A stretch of 64,000 bases of DNA from Rhodeus uyekii (Eukaryota; Chordata; Actinopteri; Cypriniformes; Acheilognathidae), in contig JAWRVZ010000024.1 of NCBI GenBank assembly GCA_037043235.1, positions 4,672,501-4,736,500 on the forward strand, given 5' to 3'. Below, one piece after another: positions 35,389 through 49,657 of this stretch (position 1 is its first letter; every line of letters begins with the position of its first letter). Under the pieces are notes generated by a model. The model saw nothing but the letters and a program-made list of their open reading frames with translations. It made no database searches and was not told the DNA's origin. The position numbers were made by a program, and so were the translations under genes.

Positions 35389-35712
35389 CAGTGATCGCAG
35401 TTAATGTGGACCGGATCCCCCGCGATAGGTGAAAATCCGCGAAGTAGGATTGGCCCCCTAGGAATTTCCGTATGTGTGTAGGTACCAGAATGTTTAAAAT
35501 ATGTATATATAATAATAATAATATTAATAATACATATTTATAATAATTTATATATATATTAATTAAATCTATTTAATTATAAAACCTAAATATTATACAT
35601 TTACTCTCTCTCTCATACGATACGTATTCTGGTGTTCTACACTCATCAATGACAGTAGTATCTTGAGACTCCAGTAATAGCGACGATGACAGACCTGTGC
35701 GGGTCATGAATG

Positions 35713-35744
<32 letters not shown>

Positions 35745-36101
35745 GTGTTACTGCACTGGTATAATGAGGTCTTTAAATCAGTTCGGGATCGTCAACATTT
35801 GCTTCTGAGAGAGGCGTAGAGGCTCCCACTCCACTCGTGCTCTCATTGGTCGATCTCATGCCGGGAACCAATCACGTGTCTTGTCTGAGTGCCGTGTGTG
35901 TGTACAAAGCCTCTGAGAGAGTTTCTCTCTTTGTCTGGTATCCTGAGAAACCGTTCCTCTTGCATCACGATGAAGCAACGCTGCTTTCCGCAATACGGCT
36001 GCCGATATGGCGGTATTTTTGAATTTTTATTTTTCAATGAATATTTTTGAAAAATCCGTGATGCACTGAGGCCGCGAAACTTGAACCGCGAAGTGGCGGT
36101 A
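35389..36101. mobile_element. Tigger-like MITE (CAGTGATCC family), expanded and damaged copy
   Basis: TA then CAGTGATCGCAGTTAATGTG at the left, followed by ccccgcgataggtgaaaatc and cgcgaagtagga. On the right, cgcgaaacttgaaccgcg and aagtggcggta form the inverted end, with about ten bases lost. Compared with 37340-37701 it contains an extra AT-rich region and a (GAT)n microsatellite. Confidence 0.75.
35712..35744. repeat. (GAT)n microsatellite
   Basis: About ten GAT/ATG triplets inside the MITE copy. Confidence 0.9.
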
Positions 36102-37337
36102 TTATTTTTCTGCTTGGTCACATGTCTGAAACACGCATGCTTTTGCTTAAGTTAACTTATAATGATTTCAAGATATAGTTCATTTTACTATTGCTGTTTC
36201 AAGAAAACACTGGGGTTCTTGTAAGCTGCAGCAGTGTGGAACCACATCTTGTCTCATGGATGCAGAGCATATGAATGACTTGCATACAAATTCATAATCT
36301 GAAAACAATGTAAGCAAGGGTTCATATGATATAGTAATACGTGAAGATTTGTTTTGAGCTCTGCCAAGCTGAGCTGCACTTATTATTATGAAATGACAAG
36401 AGGTTGTGGGGTACGGCTCAATCTGATGCTGTGGCCTAGTTAGGCTGTCAAAAGATTGCCTGTAGATGCGAGGAGAGATGCCATGAATCAGGTGTGCGCT
36501 TCAGCCTGGGCCCAAGGCACAAATCCAGGGTGTGCTTGAAACAGACGGCGGCTGCCCAGCCAGTCAGACTCTCCTACATGACGACTGGCTTCAGTCTGGC
36601 TTCCAGGCATCAAACATCACATCTAAAGATCTAGAACAAATGCAAATGAGATTTTGAGATCAGCAAGTGAATATTTAATGACTTTTTTTATTTCTTAGTA
36701 GAGATGGAATCATTAATGACACTAATGAGTTTTTTATCGTTCAGTCAAGGCCACGATATAGTTCAAGCAAATTTGGTGTGACGTCAATTACAGCAAATTA
36801 GAACATTTGTCTGGAGTTTCTGGAGATTGAAACCGATTTCCCAAGCAAAACCTTTCTAGTTGGTAAACGCCTTCGAACTTTCATTGGTCGGTGGCTCTGA
36901 GGCTCCGCCCACTTTGATCTTCTCCAGTTCATTTCTTCTGTTCAGTCTGTCAAGGTCAGGCGTGAGTAAAAACACGAACACACAGGTTTATTGTAGATGT
37001 TGAATATTTTAATTCATTCAATAATTTCAAACGAAATTGTTTTTTTTAAATAATTCAAAGTAATTAAATATATTTTTTAAATATACAGAAATGCCAGAAC
37101 ATCTAGCATGTTATTTATTTTGTTTAGTGATCTGTTAAGAATCATGATTCTCACCTGATCCAGAATCGTGCATCTCTACCCTTAAGCGAAGAATGAAAAA
37201 TGTACTTCGCTGTGACTATATCAGTGCCATCCATATGATATTGTTGGAAACATAAAAGCATTAGGCTACCCGTTCCACACTTAACTGCAATTTCTTCTCT
37301 TCTAAAGCCTTTATTTTATTTTAGAGTTATTTATTTA
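36102..37337. other. Spacer
   Basis: No gene or recognised repeat is seen. A GC-mixed patch (36380-36600) has no coding-like frame. Confidence 0.4.
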
Positions 37338-37339
37338 TA

Positions 37340-37701
37340 CAGTGATCCTTCGTTTATCGTGGTTAATGTGGACTGAAACCCCCCGCGATAGGTGAAAATC
37401 CGCGAAGTAGGATCAGCCAATCAGCTCACGGTTCTCATTGGTCTATCTCGCGCCAGGAGCCAATCACGTGTCTTGTCTGAGTGCCCATGGGCGTGTACAA
37501 AGCCTCTGAGAGAGTTTCTCTCTTTGTCTGGCATTCTGGGAAACCGTTTCTCTCGCATCACGATGAAGCAACGCTGCAATACGCAATACGGCTGCCGATA
37601 TGGCGGTAGATTTTTATTTTATTTTTCGATGAATATTTTTGAAAAATCTGCGATGCACAGAGGCTGCGAAACTTGAACCGCGAAGTGGCGAGGGATTACT
37701 G
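37340..37701. mobile_element. Tigger-like MITE (CAGTGATCC family), complete
   Basis: TA on both sides (37338-37339, 37702-37703). Left CAGTGATCCTTCGTTTATCG pairs with right ggcgagggattactg (inverse CAGTAATCCCTCGCC). Shares cctctgagagagtttctctc and gatgaagcaacgctgc with 35389-36101. At 362 bp it has no transposase; the short frame from an ATG near 37563 may be a relic of the parent's coding start. Confidence 0.88.
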
Positions 37702-38482
37702 TATTTTTTATTTATTAGAGTTTATGTGTGTATGTTCAGTAGACAAATACACAATTTTGATTATGTAAACCAGCAATATTAAGTATGCAATTTGGCTTTT
37801 ACTAATAGAATAATAATAGAATAGAATTGTGATCGAATATCTGAACAAGAATCATTCAGAGCTGAACCTGTACAACTGTACACCACTTTATTTTAATATT
37901 TATTTAATGATTCTGAAAGAAAATGCACCCGGGACCCAAGTGTTACTATAGTAACAAACTTACTCAAGCATTGGACTGACAGATAAACCCCACGCTCATA
38001 TTTTAGAGTTGTTTTAATTTTGTGGCTTAAAGAGCAGTTTTCTAGTGTATTTACTTTAACTGTACAGATAATGTTAATGGTATGACCCATTTCAGATGCA
38101 ATTCATTAGTTGATGGATATTGGTAGGGAGTAGGACATGTCCCCAGCGTCCCTACTAAATTTCACGCCCTTGTGCACAGGATTGTGGGATATCATAGACA
38201 GAGAAGGATCAAAGAAGTCGACCAGATGGAGGCATCTCAGATGACAGGATCTAATGCGAACATTGGATTCAAACTTGTCTTGATGCCTCCTTGTCTTTAT
38301 ATACAGTGTGTTAAGGCACTATTTTGAAGGTTTCAGTCACAGTCTCAGAGTGTATAATGCTTATAACAGCACACACACACATACACGTACTGTACATTCT
38401 TTCCTTGTCGTTTTTTCCTCATTTACAACACACTCTCTCATGCACTTGCATGCCGTCTTTTGCCACAGGGGTGAACTCATGT
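37702..38482. other. AT-rich spacer
   Basis: No gene or recognised repeat is seen. Confidence 0.4.
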
Positions 38483-40181
<1,699 letters not shown>

Positions 40182-40185
40182 TTAA

Positions 40186-41092
40186 AGGGGACCTATTATG
40201 CAAAATTCACTTTTACATAGTGTTTGAATATAAATGCAATGTGTGCTCAGAACAGGCCGTTTGCAAATTCTAGCATTTGTGATGTCACATATGATTAGCC
40301 CCCGCCCACGACAGCTGTCAGACTCCGCCCTATTAGCATAGACTCCGCCCTCAGTGAGCTGAACACAGTCCGACATTTTAATCTCCTCGCCAGAGCATTT
40401 ATCAACCATATTCAAGTCAGAAATGTATTCTTATTAAAGCTGCTAAAGTTAGTCAGTCGAGAGCAGTGAGTAATTTTCTGTTTTTCTTTTGTTGTTTGAT
40501 TCAAATTAACAGCTCATAAAGAAGCAGCTGCTGTATATTATGCTGCTGTCACTTTAATACACAGATATAATATACACAGGTGATTCCCTGCAGTTTACCA
40601 TCACAGACATAACACAGTGTATTAATATGAACTTTGTGTGTTTTTGACAGGTAAAGCATAATAACATCTAAAAGATAATTTGGCTAATACTCACGGGACG
40701 TGTCTTCTAACAAACAACTTTATGCGTGTTCGTTTCAGATGTGTGCACTCAGAAAACCATGTATCAGAAGTTTAAAACGCATGCATTTAATAAACTTTCA
40801 TGATGAAGAACTGCAAGGTCACATGAGCGTGATTGTGATAGAGATGATGATCTAAACAGATGTTTTAGTTTTTGGCAGAGTATCACAAGCTGTAAAGGCT
40901 CTGCCCTCTTCTGGAAAGGGGCGGGGAGAGCAGCAGCTCATTTGCATTTAAAGATACATACACGGAAACAGCATGTTTTTCTTTCCACTCAAAAATGGGC
41001 ATTTACAACATGATCTGTGGGGTATTTTTAGCTGAAAATTCAGACACATTCTGAGACTTTTATTACATCTTGTAAAATGGGGCAGGTCCCCT
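40186..41092. mobile_element. TTAA-flanked MITE with AGGGGACCT ends
   Basis: TTAA at 40182-40185 and 41093-41096. The left end TTAAAGGGGACCTATTATGC and the right end (inverse TTAAAGGGGACCTGCCCC) are inverted repeats. About 0.9 kb, with no ORF. The internal sequence (aattcagacacattctgaga, gcatgtttttc) is characteristic of an abundant fish family. TTAA duplication fits a piggyBac/Kolobok-type source. Confidence 0.85.
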
Positions 41093-41129
41093 TTAAAGGA
41101 AAAACGCTAATGATTTTGTAACAATTATA

Positions 41130-41415
41130 TTCAGTTTTGGTTTAGTTTTCACTGTGTTCCGTTCCTGTTTTCCTGGTTTGTTGCCATGGCTTTTGATTTT
41201 GAGTTTGCATGTGTTCCTGATTACTCTCATTATTCCTGTATGTATTTAAGCCCTGATTGTTACCTGGTTCATTAGTCCGGTATCATCAGTGTTGTAGATT
41301 CTAGTTGTTGATTCTAGCTTCTGAGTTTGCCAAAGTATACATGTTGGAATTATTAAAAGACTGTTTATTTGTACTCATTCGTCTTTGTGTGCTCATTATA
41401 GCCTCAATTCTGAAA
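41130..41415 (+). mobile_element. LTR-like fragment
   Basis: T-rich sequence with a promoter-like gtatgtatttaagccctg and a polyadenylation-type attaaaag, in the same layout as the solo LTRs at 8002 and 43393 but with neither end defined. It runs directly into the SINE at 41416. Assignment is tentative. Confidence 0.35.
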
Positions 41416-41584
41416 GCTTTCCTGCAGCTCAACCAGTCGATCATTAGTGTTTACAACGCCAAGGTCATGGGTTCGATTCTCAGGGAAAGCAAGAACTAAT
41501 AAGAATGTCAATGTTTATCTTGAATGCAATGTAAGTCGCTTTGGATAAAAGCGTCTGCCAAATGCATAAATGTAATGAAATGTA
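41416..41584 (+). mobile_element. tRNA-derived SINE, near full length
   Basis: Head gctttcctgcagctcaacc (box A region) and ggttcgattct (box B region), then a body ending gaatgcaatgtaagtcgc, the tail ttggataaaagcgtctgcc, and a short aaatgtaatg run. Best-preserved member of the family also at 12078-12212 and 18741-18836. Confidence 0.88.
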
Positions 41585-41988
41585 AGATTGACTCGGTTAA
41601 TATATAATCAGGATGACCAGTCTTTTTGTTTTTTTTCAGGGACACTCCTGTATTTCAGCTCTATTTTTAGTGTCCTCACTTATTATGAAAAACATTTTTA
41701 TCCCGTATTTCTTCTTTCCTTAAATTTCTTCTGTCACATTATACCGTAATCAAAGGTAGCCAATCATAGTTTAGTGTGGAGAACAAAATTACCATCCAAT
41801 CAAGAGTTCATTTTTGAATTAGCTTGCAGTTAGTGAAGGCAGGATTTTAGTAAGTGTGGAGATAAAGTCAGACACGAAGATATCAAAGAAGCATGTGTGT
41901 ACATTTAAATAAGTTATTATGCGCAGTAAGTTGTGAAAAAATAATGTGTGTGTCCATCCCACTCCATATTCAACCATCAGAATATATG

Positions 41989-42042
<54 letters not shown>

Positions 42043-43392
42043 TATTAATTCATATTAATTTTATGGACAAAAATTAAATAGCATTTTCACCATCATAAAC
42101 ATTGCTCTCCTAATATTATATGGCTCCCAAAAGAATGTTTAACAACATTTCACAATGTTCAAACATTTAATTGGGATGTTCTAATCATAGCCTTACAATT
42201 AACACTCTTCTTTTGAGAACTAATACTAGCGCTATCCTGGATCGTCTACTGTGTTATAACAGAAAACTCTCTAAAGGTTTTGTTAAATTCTAATTAAAAC
42301 TTGCAACCTGCAAAACCTGATAATCAAGAGGCAATGCTCTGTCCAACAGAGACATTCTCATCAGATTACAGAGTATGTCCATGTGCACCAAATCCATATT
42401 TATTCTATATTTGGCCTTCAAATATCAGAACTCCTTCAATACTCCCCTCAATTCTGATTGTGTTTGTCTTGCGTGTGTATAGGAAATTTCAGAGTATCAT
42501 CCGCATGGAGTCTGACCAAACTTTAATTTGAACTCTCATAAAAATGCAATAGGCTAGCAAAACCAAAAGCAAATCCTTGGTTGGCTTTACGTGTACATTT
42601 GACCATGAAGCACTGAGACATTCATGAGACATTCCCGCTCATAAACCGTGGATATAAAAACGATCAGTGATCACTGTAGTTGTCTTTCTCTAGCAGGTTG
42701 TGTGCTATTCGTCTCTATTCATTTGGAAGAAATACTGTGGGAAATGGTGAGGATGAAATGATTTGTACTTATCTTTCCATCACGTACCCAGGCTTGTATA
42801 AGAGATCTCGGTTTTATAACACTTATTACAAAACTGATTTCTTCATTATTTGCCGGAATGAATAACCTTGTCACGCCTGCTAACAGATAATGGCAGACCA
42901 ACACCTGTTCATGTCCTCGAGTTCAGTAATCCATGTCGAAACTGAGCGTTAATGCAGGATGTGATTAAGGCAAAAGGGAGACATGCCAAATACTAACAAA
43001 CTTTCCACTGAAATGGCTAGACATTTCTCCTTTTATAAAGCCTTTCTGACATTAAGAGTTCTATAAGTATGTTAATAATGGAACAAAAAAGTGATTTTTC
43101 AATGTTCTTTAGAACCAGATCTGCATTTCTTGGATTTAAGTCACATGTTTTTCTTCTAAGAGACTATTCAAACCAACTCTGTGGCTCAAAAAACATTCCT
43201 TTCCTGTTAAAAAAACAAAACAAATGAAGTTAAAAAGCAATCCGTTCGACTGTGTGTTCGAAAGTGGACAAATTCAAAATGTTTGAGACCCTGTTTACAT
43301 CTGTATTTAGTGTCGTCCACTTGTGATCAGGTCGACCACAATGCATTTTAAATCCAAATGTAAGGGCCTCATATGCAGATGCACTGTATATT
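41585..43392. other. AT-rich stretch with (TA)n
   Basis: (TA)n at 41991-42039. No exon-like or mobile segment is recognised in the rest. Confidence 0.4.
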
Positions 43393-43686
43393 TGTCACGG
43401 TCACTGTCACCCTGGACTCTTATTTTGCCTTTTGTTGTCACATGCTTTCTGTTCCAGAACTCTCCGTCACCCATCAGTTTCCATAGTCACTAATTATAAC
43501 AGGTGTTTGTCTTTAGGATCATCACTGTTAGAATATTTAGTCCCCATTGTGCACTCTTCAGTTGTCGGTTCTCGTTTACGTTAATGTGTTGCGTGTGTAT
43601 ATTCTTCGTTGTATTTTGCAGTAATAAAAGTCCAAAAATGGATTACTCTTGGTCTTCGTGCCTTCATCGCACACGAGCCCATGACA
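43393..43686 (+). mobile_element. Solo LTR with ATATT duplication
   Basis: Starts TGTCACGG, ends CCATGACA, with perfect 5-bp repeats ATATT (43388-43392, 43687-43691). Closely resembles 8002-8321 (shared catgttttctgttccagaac-like, cacccatcagtttccatagt and aggtgtttgtctttagg blocks). A polyadenylation-like aataaaag lies near its 3' part. Confidence 0.88.
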
Positions 43687-43691
43687 ATATT

Positions 43692-46634
43692 CTAATAAAT
43701 ACGACAGGTGATTTTTATAAAATGTAGTTTGATCACTATCTTCACAGTGGTTTAAACGATTAATGGCATTATCAAAGTTTAATTATGTTTTCATTTTCTA
43801 ATAAAAGAGGATACGGTTTTACACGATTTGCTACATTTAATTATCCCTTAGCAGATTTTGACTCCACTGAAGCTCTCTTTCCTACGAGCGCACCATTTAA
43901 ACACGAAAGTGCCACAGTAGCATTAGACTATGCTGAGAAATGAAATTGTTTAATTAACCCATTTTAGTTTAGTCGACTCCCTCATGTAGAAGACATTCAG
44001 GCTGATATTCCAAGTCTTAGTTGCAGCTGAGCGATTAGTGGTTGATCTGGTTGCTTTGGCCTTTACAATCTTATCTTAACCTTGGACAATCAGACAAGCG
44101 CTCCACCATTTAAACTGTCATTGAAAACAAGGACATTGTCACAGGGGGCTGTGTAGAATCTAGATTCATCAACTTGCTGGCCTTGTGGGGGTTTGGACAA
44201 AAGAGGCCTTGCATATAAATGGGGTAAAAGGCAGTCTTGAATCCTGTGATCTCATATCCAATGCAAATACTGGCATTTCATAAGTTCAGTTCTTCAACAA
44301 TGCCTTGAACTTACTCGTGTACTGTAGAGGGTGTCGGCAACTGATAAAGGAAGGAGAAAGTTTGTGGGAGTTGAGTTGTAGTTAAATTTCTTCTCTATTA
44401 ATATTCAATGTGTAGGAATAAAGCACATGAAACAAGCTCAGCACGGATGCTTAAGTGCCGCCTGTCAATCCACCAGCTCAGCCCCTCGTGTATGGCTTTT
44501 CTCTCTGTATGCGGAGATGACAAAAACCACCCACGTTACCAACCGCATCCTCTTGAGCGTTTGAATGACAAGCTCAGAAGATCAACATTTAAGACTGAGA
44601 GCCAACAGGAAGGGAATATTTTATTGTTTGTAGAGAAAGTTGTCTCCTTGAGTCTGAACTAAAACTTTTATTCTTACTCGTGTTGTTGATGTTTAACAGC
44701 ATTTCCGTGAAGAGCTTCTCGGATTGGCTTTATTATATTTCTTCACCGGCAAGGTCAGACAGGCATGGATAATCAGCTGTGTCACAGGAAGGTCTCGCTG
44801 TTTCTGTTTGGGAAATATTGTTCTTCATCAAGTGAATGTCATTTAAAAGGTCTATTTTTGTTGTTGGCTTCTGCCAAAAAGTTTGGTTTCGTGCCATATT
44901 AAAATGATCTCATTATTGCACTTTCTTGGAAACAAGGGATGGCAAAAAACGGCAATTAAAATGAGGGCATAGTAGAGAAAATTGATGCTTTGAAATGAAA
45001 TGAGGCTCTTGGAAATGAAAAAAGAAGAGAAAAATAAATGATGTGCAAAGAATAACTATTCTACACTCCTCAGTGTTATCTAGATACCTTCTCTAGTATT
45101 GATAAAAAGAGAATGAGGTTTCGGTTTCTTCATCTACTCACTGACCCCACAAAATGAGCTTCTTTTGAATGAGATTTTCCCGATTAAAATTGAAAGAGAC
45201 TTCTGTCAAACAAAATAGAACAAAATTACATTTGGACATTTATTGTAATTTAATCTCTGAAAGACCTTCTGCTGATAAAGTGTGTAACACTGTACAAAAC
45301 TCATAAGTCGTGCCAAATGAGCCCATTCTCAATGTTTTATCCTGATAAGGTTTCAAACCTGGAGATTTTGAATGAAGCAATCTATATGTTTTCATTAGGT
45401 TTAATGAAAGTAATAAAGTTTCTGTGATTCGAAGAGGTGTTTGTATCGATGGGCTTTGTTTCCACGAGTCACTCTGGGCTTGTGTAAAGCAAATAGGATC
45501 CATAATGTTCCTTGCGGGCCGGCGTTTAAAGCAAACAGCCCAAAGTCTGCTAACATAACAGTGTAAATCCTATTAACCTAATGGATAGGACCAATAATGC
45601 AGCATAACCTCCAACGCAACCTGATTAGCACAGATGTTGTATTTGCAGGGATTTGCCAAACTGGCTGTCTATGGTTGGCCTCTGCTAGGTAAAGCCTATA
45701 AGCTTCTTTATTTCCACCCCAGAACTGTGTAGTTGAGCATTGCGGGAGCTAATGCTAAAGGTGAATGGAAATGATGTGCTTCTAAGTAGCAATTCACAGT
45801 TACACCGCAACCCTGCAGGACACAGTCCATGATCAAAACAAAAGGTCTTTCTGGGTCCAAAGTAGATTTGTGGAGAATTATGTGTGTCTTTATTGCCGCA
45901 CTGTGGATTCTCTGTGTTGTAATTGGTCTATAACTTATAATGTTAATGCAAGAACACAAAGAAAGCAACGACCCTGCCGCATCAATACATCGAGAGAGTA
46001 ATCCTGCGCTTCAGGCAAAAAAAGGACGTGCCACAAGCGTCCGTCCCTGGAGTCGCAAAATGCCAAGCATCCAGTCCTGCTTAGCCATCTATCTGCTTTC
46101 CCCAGATGCTCTTAGTACATTGAGCTAACACTTGCTTATGTGATTGAACCTGTGTTGTCACTACTGCACTGAATTCATTATATAAAGAAAAAGAATGAAA
46201 AGTTTTATGTGATGGAAGTGGCTCTATTGTAATGCCTGTTTATCTCTGTTTAACAACTGGCACTTTCCACAAGTACAGCGGCTTAAAACTCGTAAGAACT
46301 CTTTAAAAAGTAGTTTTTTAAATAAAATGCATTTTGCTTCTTGCCAAACTCAGAGGGTTGAATTAAATTGTATATTCCAGTGAATAGAAAAAACCTTTGC
46401 AACTATGTTGCCAAACCATGAGTGTTGTTGTGTTTTGTTTTTGTTTTATTCGCAAGAAAACACATTCTTGTATTTTAATCATTTGCGCGATAGGATTAAT
46501 GGTTGAAACTGAAGAATGAAATCAATACTACAATTGACCTGGAAACGGACTGGTCGTGAAAGCTGAATTAATTACCAGCAATATTGTGTTTCTAGGTATG
46601 ATTTCATCTCAAAATCTCAAAACAGCACTGCGTA
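43692..46634. other. Non-repetitive stretch, no gene recognised
   Basis: No repeat family was identified. The small frames 44408-44662 (+) and 45708-45968 (-) show no domain signature or splice framing. Confidence 0.4.
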
Positions 46635-47214
46635 CAGTAATACCTCGGTTTACGAGAGACTTAGTATACGAGCAAATCGGTGTATGAGCATTTTATCGTA
46701 AAAATGTTCCTTCGCCAATTCCTAACGCTCGGCATTTTTACTTGAAATATCCTAACGACAGCCTCTCACAAAGCCTATCACCCCTTCACTCGTTCATTCA
46801 GTTTGGTTGCATCATTCACCACAGTGATACTTTTATAAGTGATTTACAGCGGTTTTACCTCGTGTTGTTAACATTAATTGTGATCGCTATTGTTCACGTA
46901 GTAATAATAATAATAATTCATTACATTTATATAGCGCTTTATCAAAGACTTTCTCAAAGCACTTCGATGGACGGGGGAATCTCCTCAACCGCCACTACAG
47001 TGCAGCATCCACCTGGATGATGCGACGGCAGCCATATTGCGCCAGAACGCTCACCACACACCAGCTTATTGGTGGAGAGGAGACTGAGTGATGAAGCCAA
47101 TCAGAGTATGGGGATGGTTAGGAAGCCACGATGGACAAATTAGGCCAGGAATGCCGGGGTTACACCTCTACTCTTGCGAAGAACATCCTGGGATTTTTAA
47201 TGACCACAGAGAGT

Positions 47215-47246
<32 letters not shown>

Positions 47247-47654
47247 GAACGTATAGATAGAACTAAATAGAACGTAGTGAAATATATACGCACAGTACAG
47301 CATATAGACAATGACCTCAAGATGAGTAAGAAAGAAGGGATGAAATTCTCCCTGTAAGCAGTAAAACCCTCCTCTCGTCTCCTTCACGCCAGCAGCGACG
47401 CTACAGTAAATTGTCAAGTATTTTTAGAGTTTAATTGTCAATTATTAATTAGTATTTATATGAGATCTTAATGGTTATAATTTTTACTGTAATAGGGTAA
47501 AACCCAAAAAATATTTAAAATGGACATTTATGGTCGTGTGGAACGAATCGAGTGATTTTTATTGCATTCTTATGGGGAAAATTGTTTTGGTGTACGAGAA
47601 TTTTGAGTTACGGGCTCTTGGAACGAATTAAACTCGTAAACCGAGGTATCACTG
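46635..47654. mobile_element. Tigger-like MITE (CAGTAATACCTCGG family) with LINE-like insert
   Basis: After TA (46633-46634) the left end is CAGTAATACCTCGGTTTACG. The right end ccgaggtatcactg is its inverse, although the second TA has mutated to TG. Internal arms repeat the theme (tatacgagcaaatcgg versus gtgtacgagaattttg). The centre holds unrelated repeat sequence at 46902-47245. Confidence 0.8.
46902..47245 (-). mobile_element. LINE-like dispersed repeat nested in the MITE
   Basis: Begins on + with (TAA)n then ttacatttatatagcgcttt, and includes catccacctggatgatgcga and ttttaatgaccacagagagt, phrases of an abundant fish repeat. The TAA run would be the 3' tail of a minus-strand retroposon, possibly an RTE-type LINE. 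The family is uncertain. Confidence 0.5.
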
Positions 47655-48539
47655 TGTCTTGTTTATTTGCTGTCAGTTCCTAAAGGGCAAAATAGCATAC
47701 GTAATATGCCATATTAGAATTTCAGATTGTCCAGATCCAGGGAAGTGCACTTGATTCAGTTACAAGTACACAGTTCAATATAACTGTGCAGACATATCTT
47801 AAGGACAGTATAACAATATGTCCGGCTTCATTCAACTATGACCTATAGTTCTTGAGCAGACTCTGCAGAACCATTCCAGAGAGATCTGTATGACAGAATG
47901 TTTGCTTCTGTCTGTGAATCATTTTTTGTCTGTGCGCTCCATAGGAGACCAGTATAAAAAGAGTAAGAGATACAACTTAAACTCCATGTTGATATCTATC
48001 CCTTTGCCTCAAGGTCTGGCTAGTGAGCAAACAGGCAGACATATGTGTTCCTTGGTAGGGGTTTGGAAAGGCTGACACACGCCGGTTTCCACTCCAGTAG
48101 GGGACTCTACTCAGGTGTTCCCTAAAGAAAGAAGTCATGCCACTGTCAGCCCACGGGAGGCTAATCAGGAAGTACAGTGAGCTGCAATCAGCACTGATGT
48201 GTGGCGTCCACAGGAGTGCCTGCTTTCCCTGCCACTTGCAGCTTAAACATATGCTTGCACATAGGCGTCTTCCAAAAACCATAAATAAATCACACCAACC
48301 CCAAATTTTGGAATCTGTAGTGTACAGTATATATGTTGTTACTTACCCTAATGGCATTCGAAACCCCTTTGCCGTCTTTTAAAACTTAAAGTTAATTTAA
48401 CAACAGTCTACAGTGACCAACCAAGTCTTCTGAAGATATACAATAGCTTTGTGTGATGAACAGGTTGAAATGTATCTACTATTCTACTATTCTTCTTTAC
48501 TATGATGCCACTGAAAGGTGATTTTTTTCTTTTCTTCAT
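47655..48539. other. Non-repetitive spacer
   Basis: No gene or recognised repeat is seen. Confidence 0.4.
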
Positions 48540-48705
48540 GAACAGTTCTCAAAAGTATATATTTTTTCTTAGTGTGAAGAACATTTGAGTAATCTAAAGA
48601 ACCTATTTTCCACTATAAATGATCTTTAGTGCAATGGAAACGTTCTATGGATGTTAAAGGATCTTCATGAGACCATTGATGCCAATAAAGAACGTTTTAA
48701 GAGTG
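48540..48705. repeat. Fragment of a dispersed fish repeat (aagaacc type)
   Basis: Contains aagaacctattttccacta, ggaaacgttctatggatgtt and gatgccaataaagaacg, which resemble an abundant teleost repeat with internal inverted symmetry. The boundaries are not defined. Confidence 0.45.
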
Positions 48706-49092
48706 ATTATTTGCTGAAAATCTTCACCAGGTTGGACATCATGCTGTTTGATCATACTATATAGAAGAACCCATAACATTTGATCATCCAGTCTGCTCCA
48801 TAAACACCATATTTTAAGAGCTTTTCTCAAGCTAAAGCTATCATATTCTTCATAGACTTCAAAAGACCTAGAATAGTGCACAAGTCAAATTGACTGTTAT
48901 GGTGCTTTTCGAAAAGATCCTCTTCAAAACTTCCCTCTTGTGTTCAGTGAAAATATAACCGAATATGAGTTTGGAACCAATCGCCATGAAACTAAATGAC
49001 ATAATGAGAACGACAGATTGATTTAATGATTGACCAAGGTGAACTATTTCTTTTCTGTTTAACACTTAAGATTGGCTTTTTGTCCCATTGTA

Positions 49093-49099
<7 letters not shown>
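48706..49099. other. Spacer
   Basis: No gene or recognised repeat is seen. Confidence 0.4.

Positions 49100-49132
<33 letters not shown>
49100..49132. repeat. (CT)n microsatellite
   Basis: About 16 uninterrupted CT units. Confidence 0.95.
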
Positions 49133-49135
<3 letters not shown>

Positions 49136-49657
49136 GGTGCTGTTATAATGAGACTGGTGTATTTGTTGTCCCACAGTGATTGACAAGGATATCTGAATTA
49201 GTGGGTAACCGTCTGTCAATGCCCTCCCCTTATGGGAAGTCTGAACTCCTGCTGAGCAAATCGGAGCCACCCATTTTGCGTGAGCATTCCAGCCTCAAAT
49301 TTAATGTGACAGTGAGCTCCCACAGGCTTATTGATCAGATCGACCCTTAAGGTACTCTGAGTACATATTTATATTTCAGGGAGCTGCTGTCTCCGTGAAT
49401 TTTGTCAAGAAAGACTTGCAGATGCGGAAGCCCATTCCTTTGGGTGATCATTTGACAGTCATATCAAACCTATGACTTCCTAAGGGAACTGTATAAGTAA
49501 TGTTTTCTGCTTCAGTTTTCAAGAAAATACACAATTTTGTACCTACAGTGTGAACTAAAGGTCCAACACACTTTCATGGCAATTTGTAACAGTTTTATGT
49601 GTTGGTGAGCTGGTGACGAATTCATGTAAATGTGAGCATTTTCGTGCAATCTGCTTA
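49133..49657. other. Spacer with a possible short exon
   Basis: An acceptor-like site (catatttatatttcag) ends at 49379, followed by one open frame to 49475. The signal is too weak for an exon call. Confidence 0.25.
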
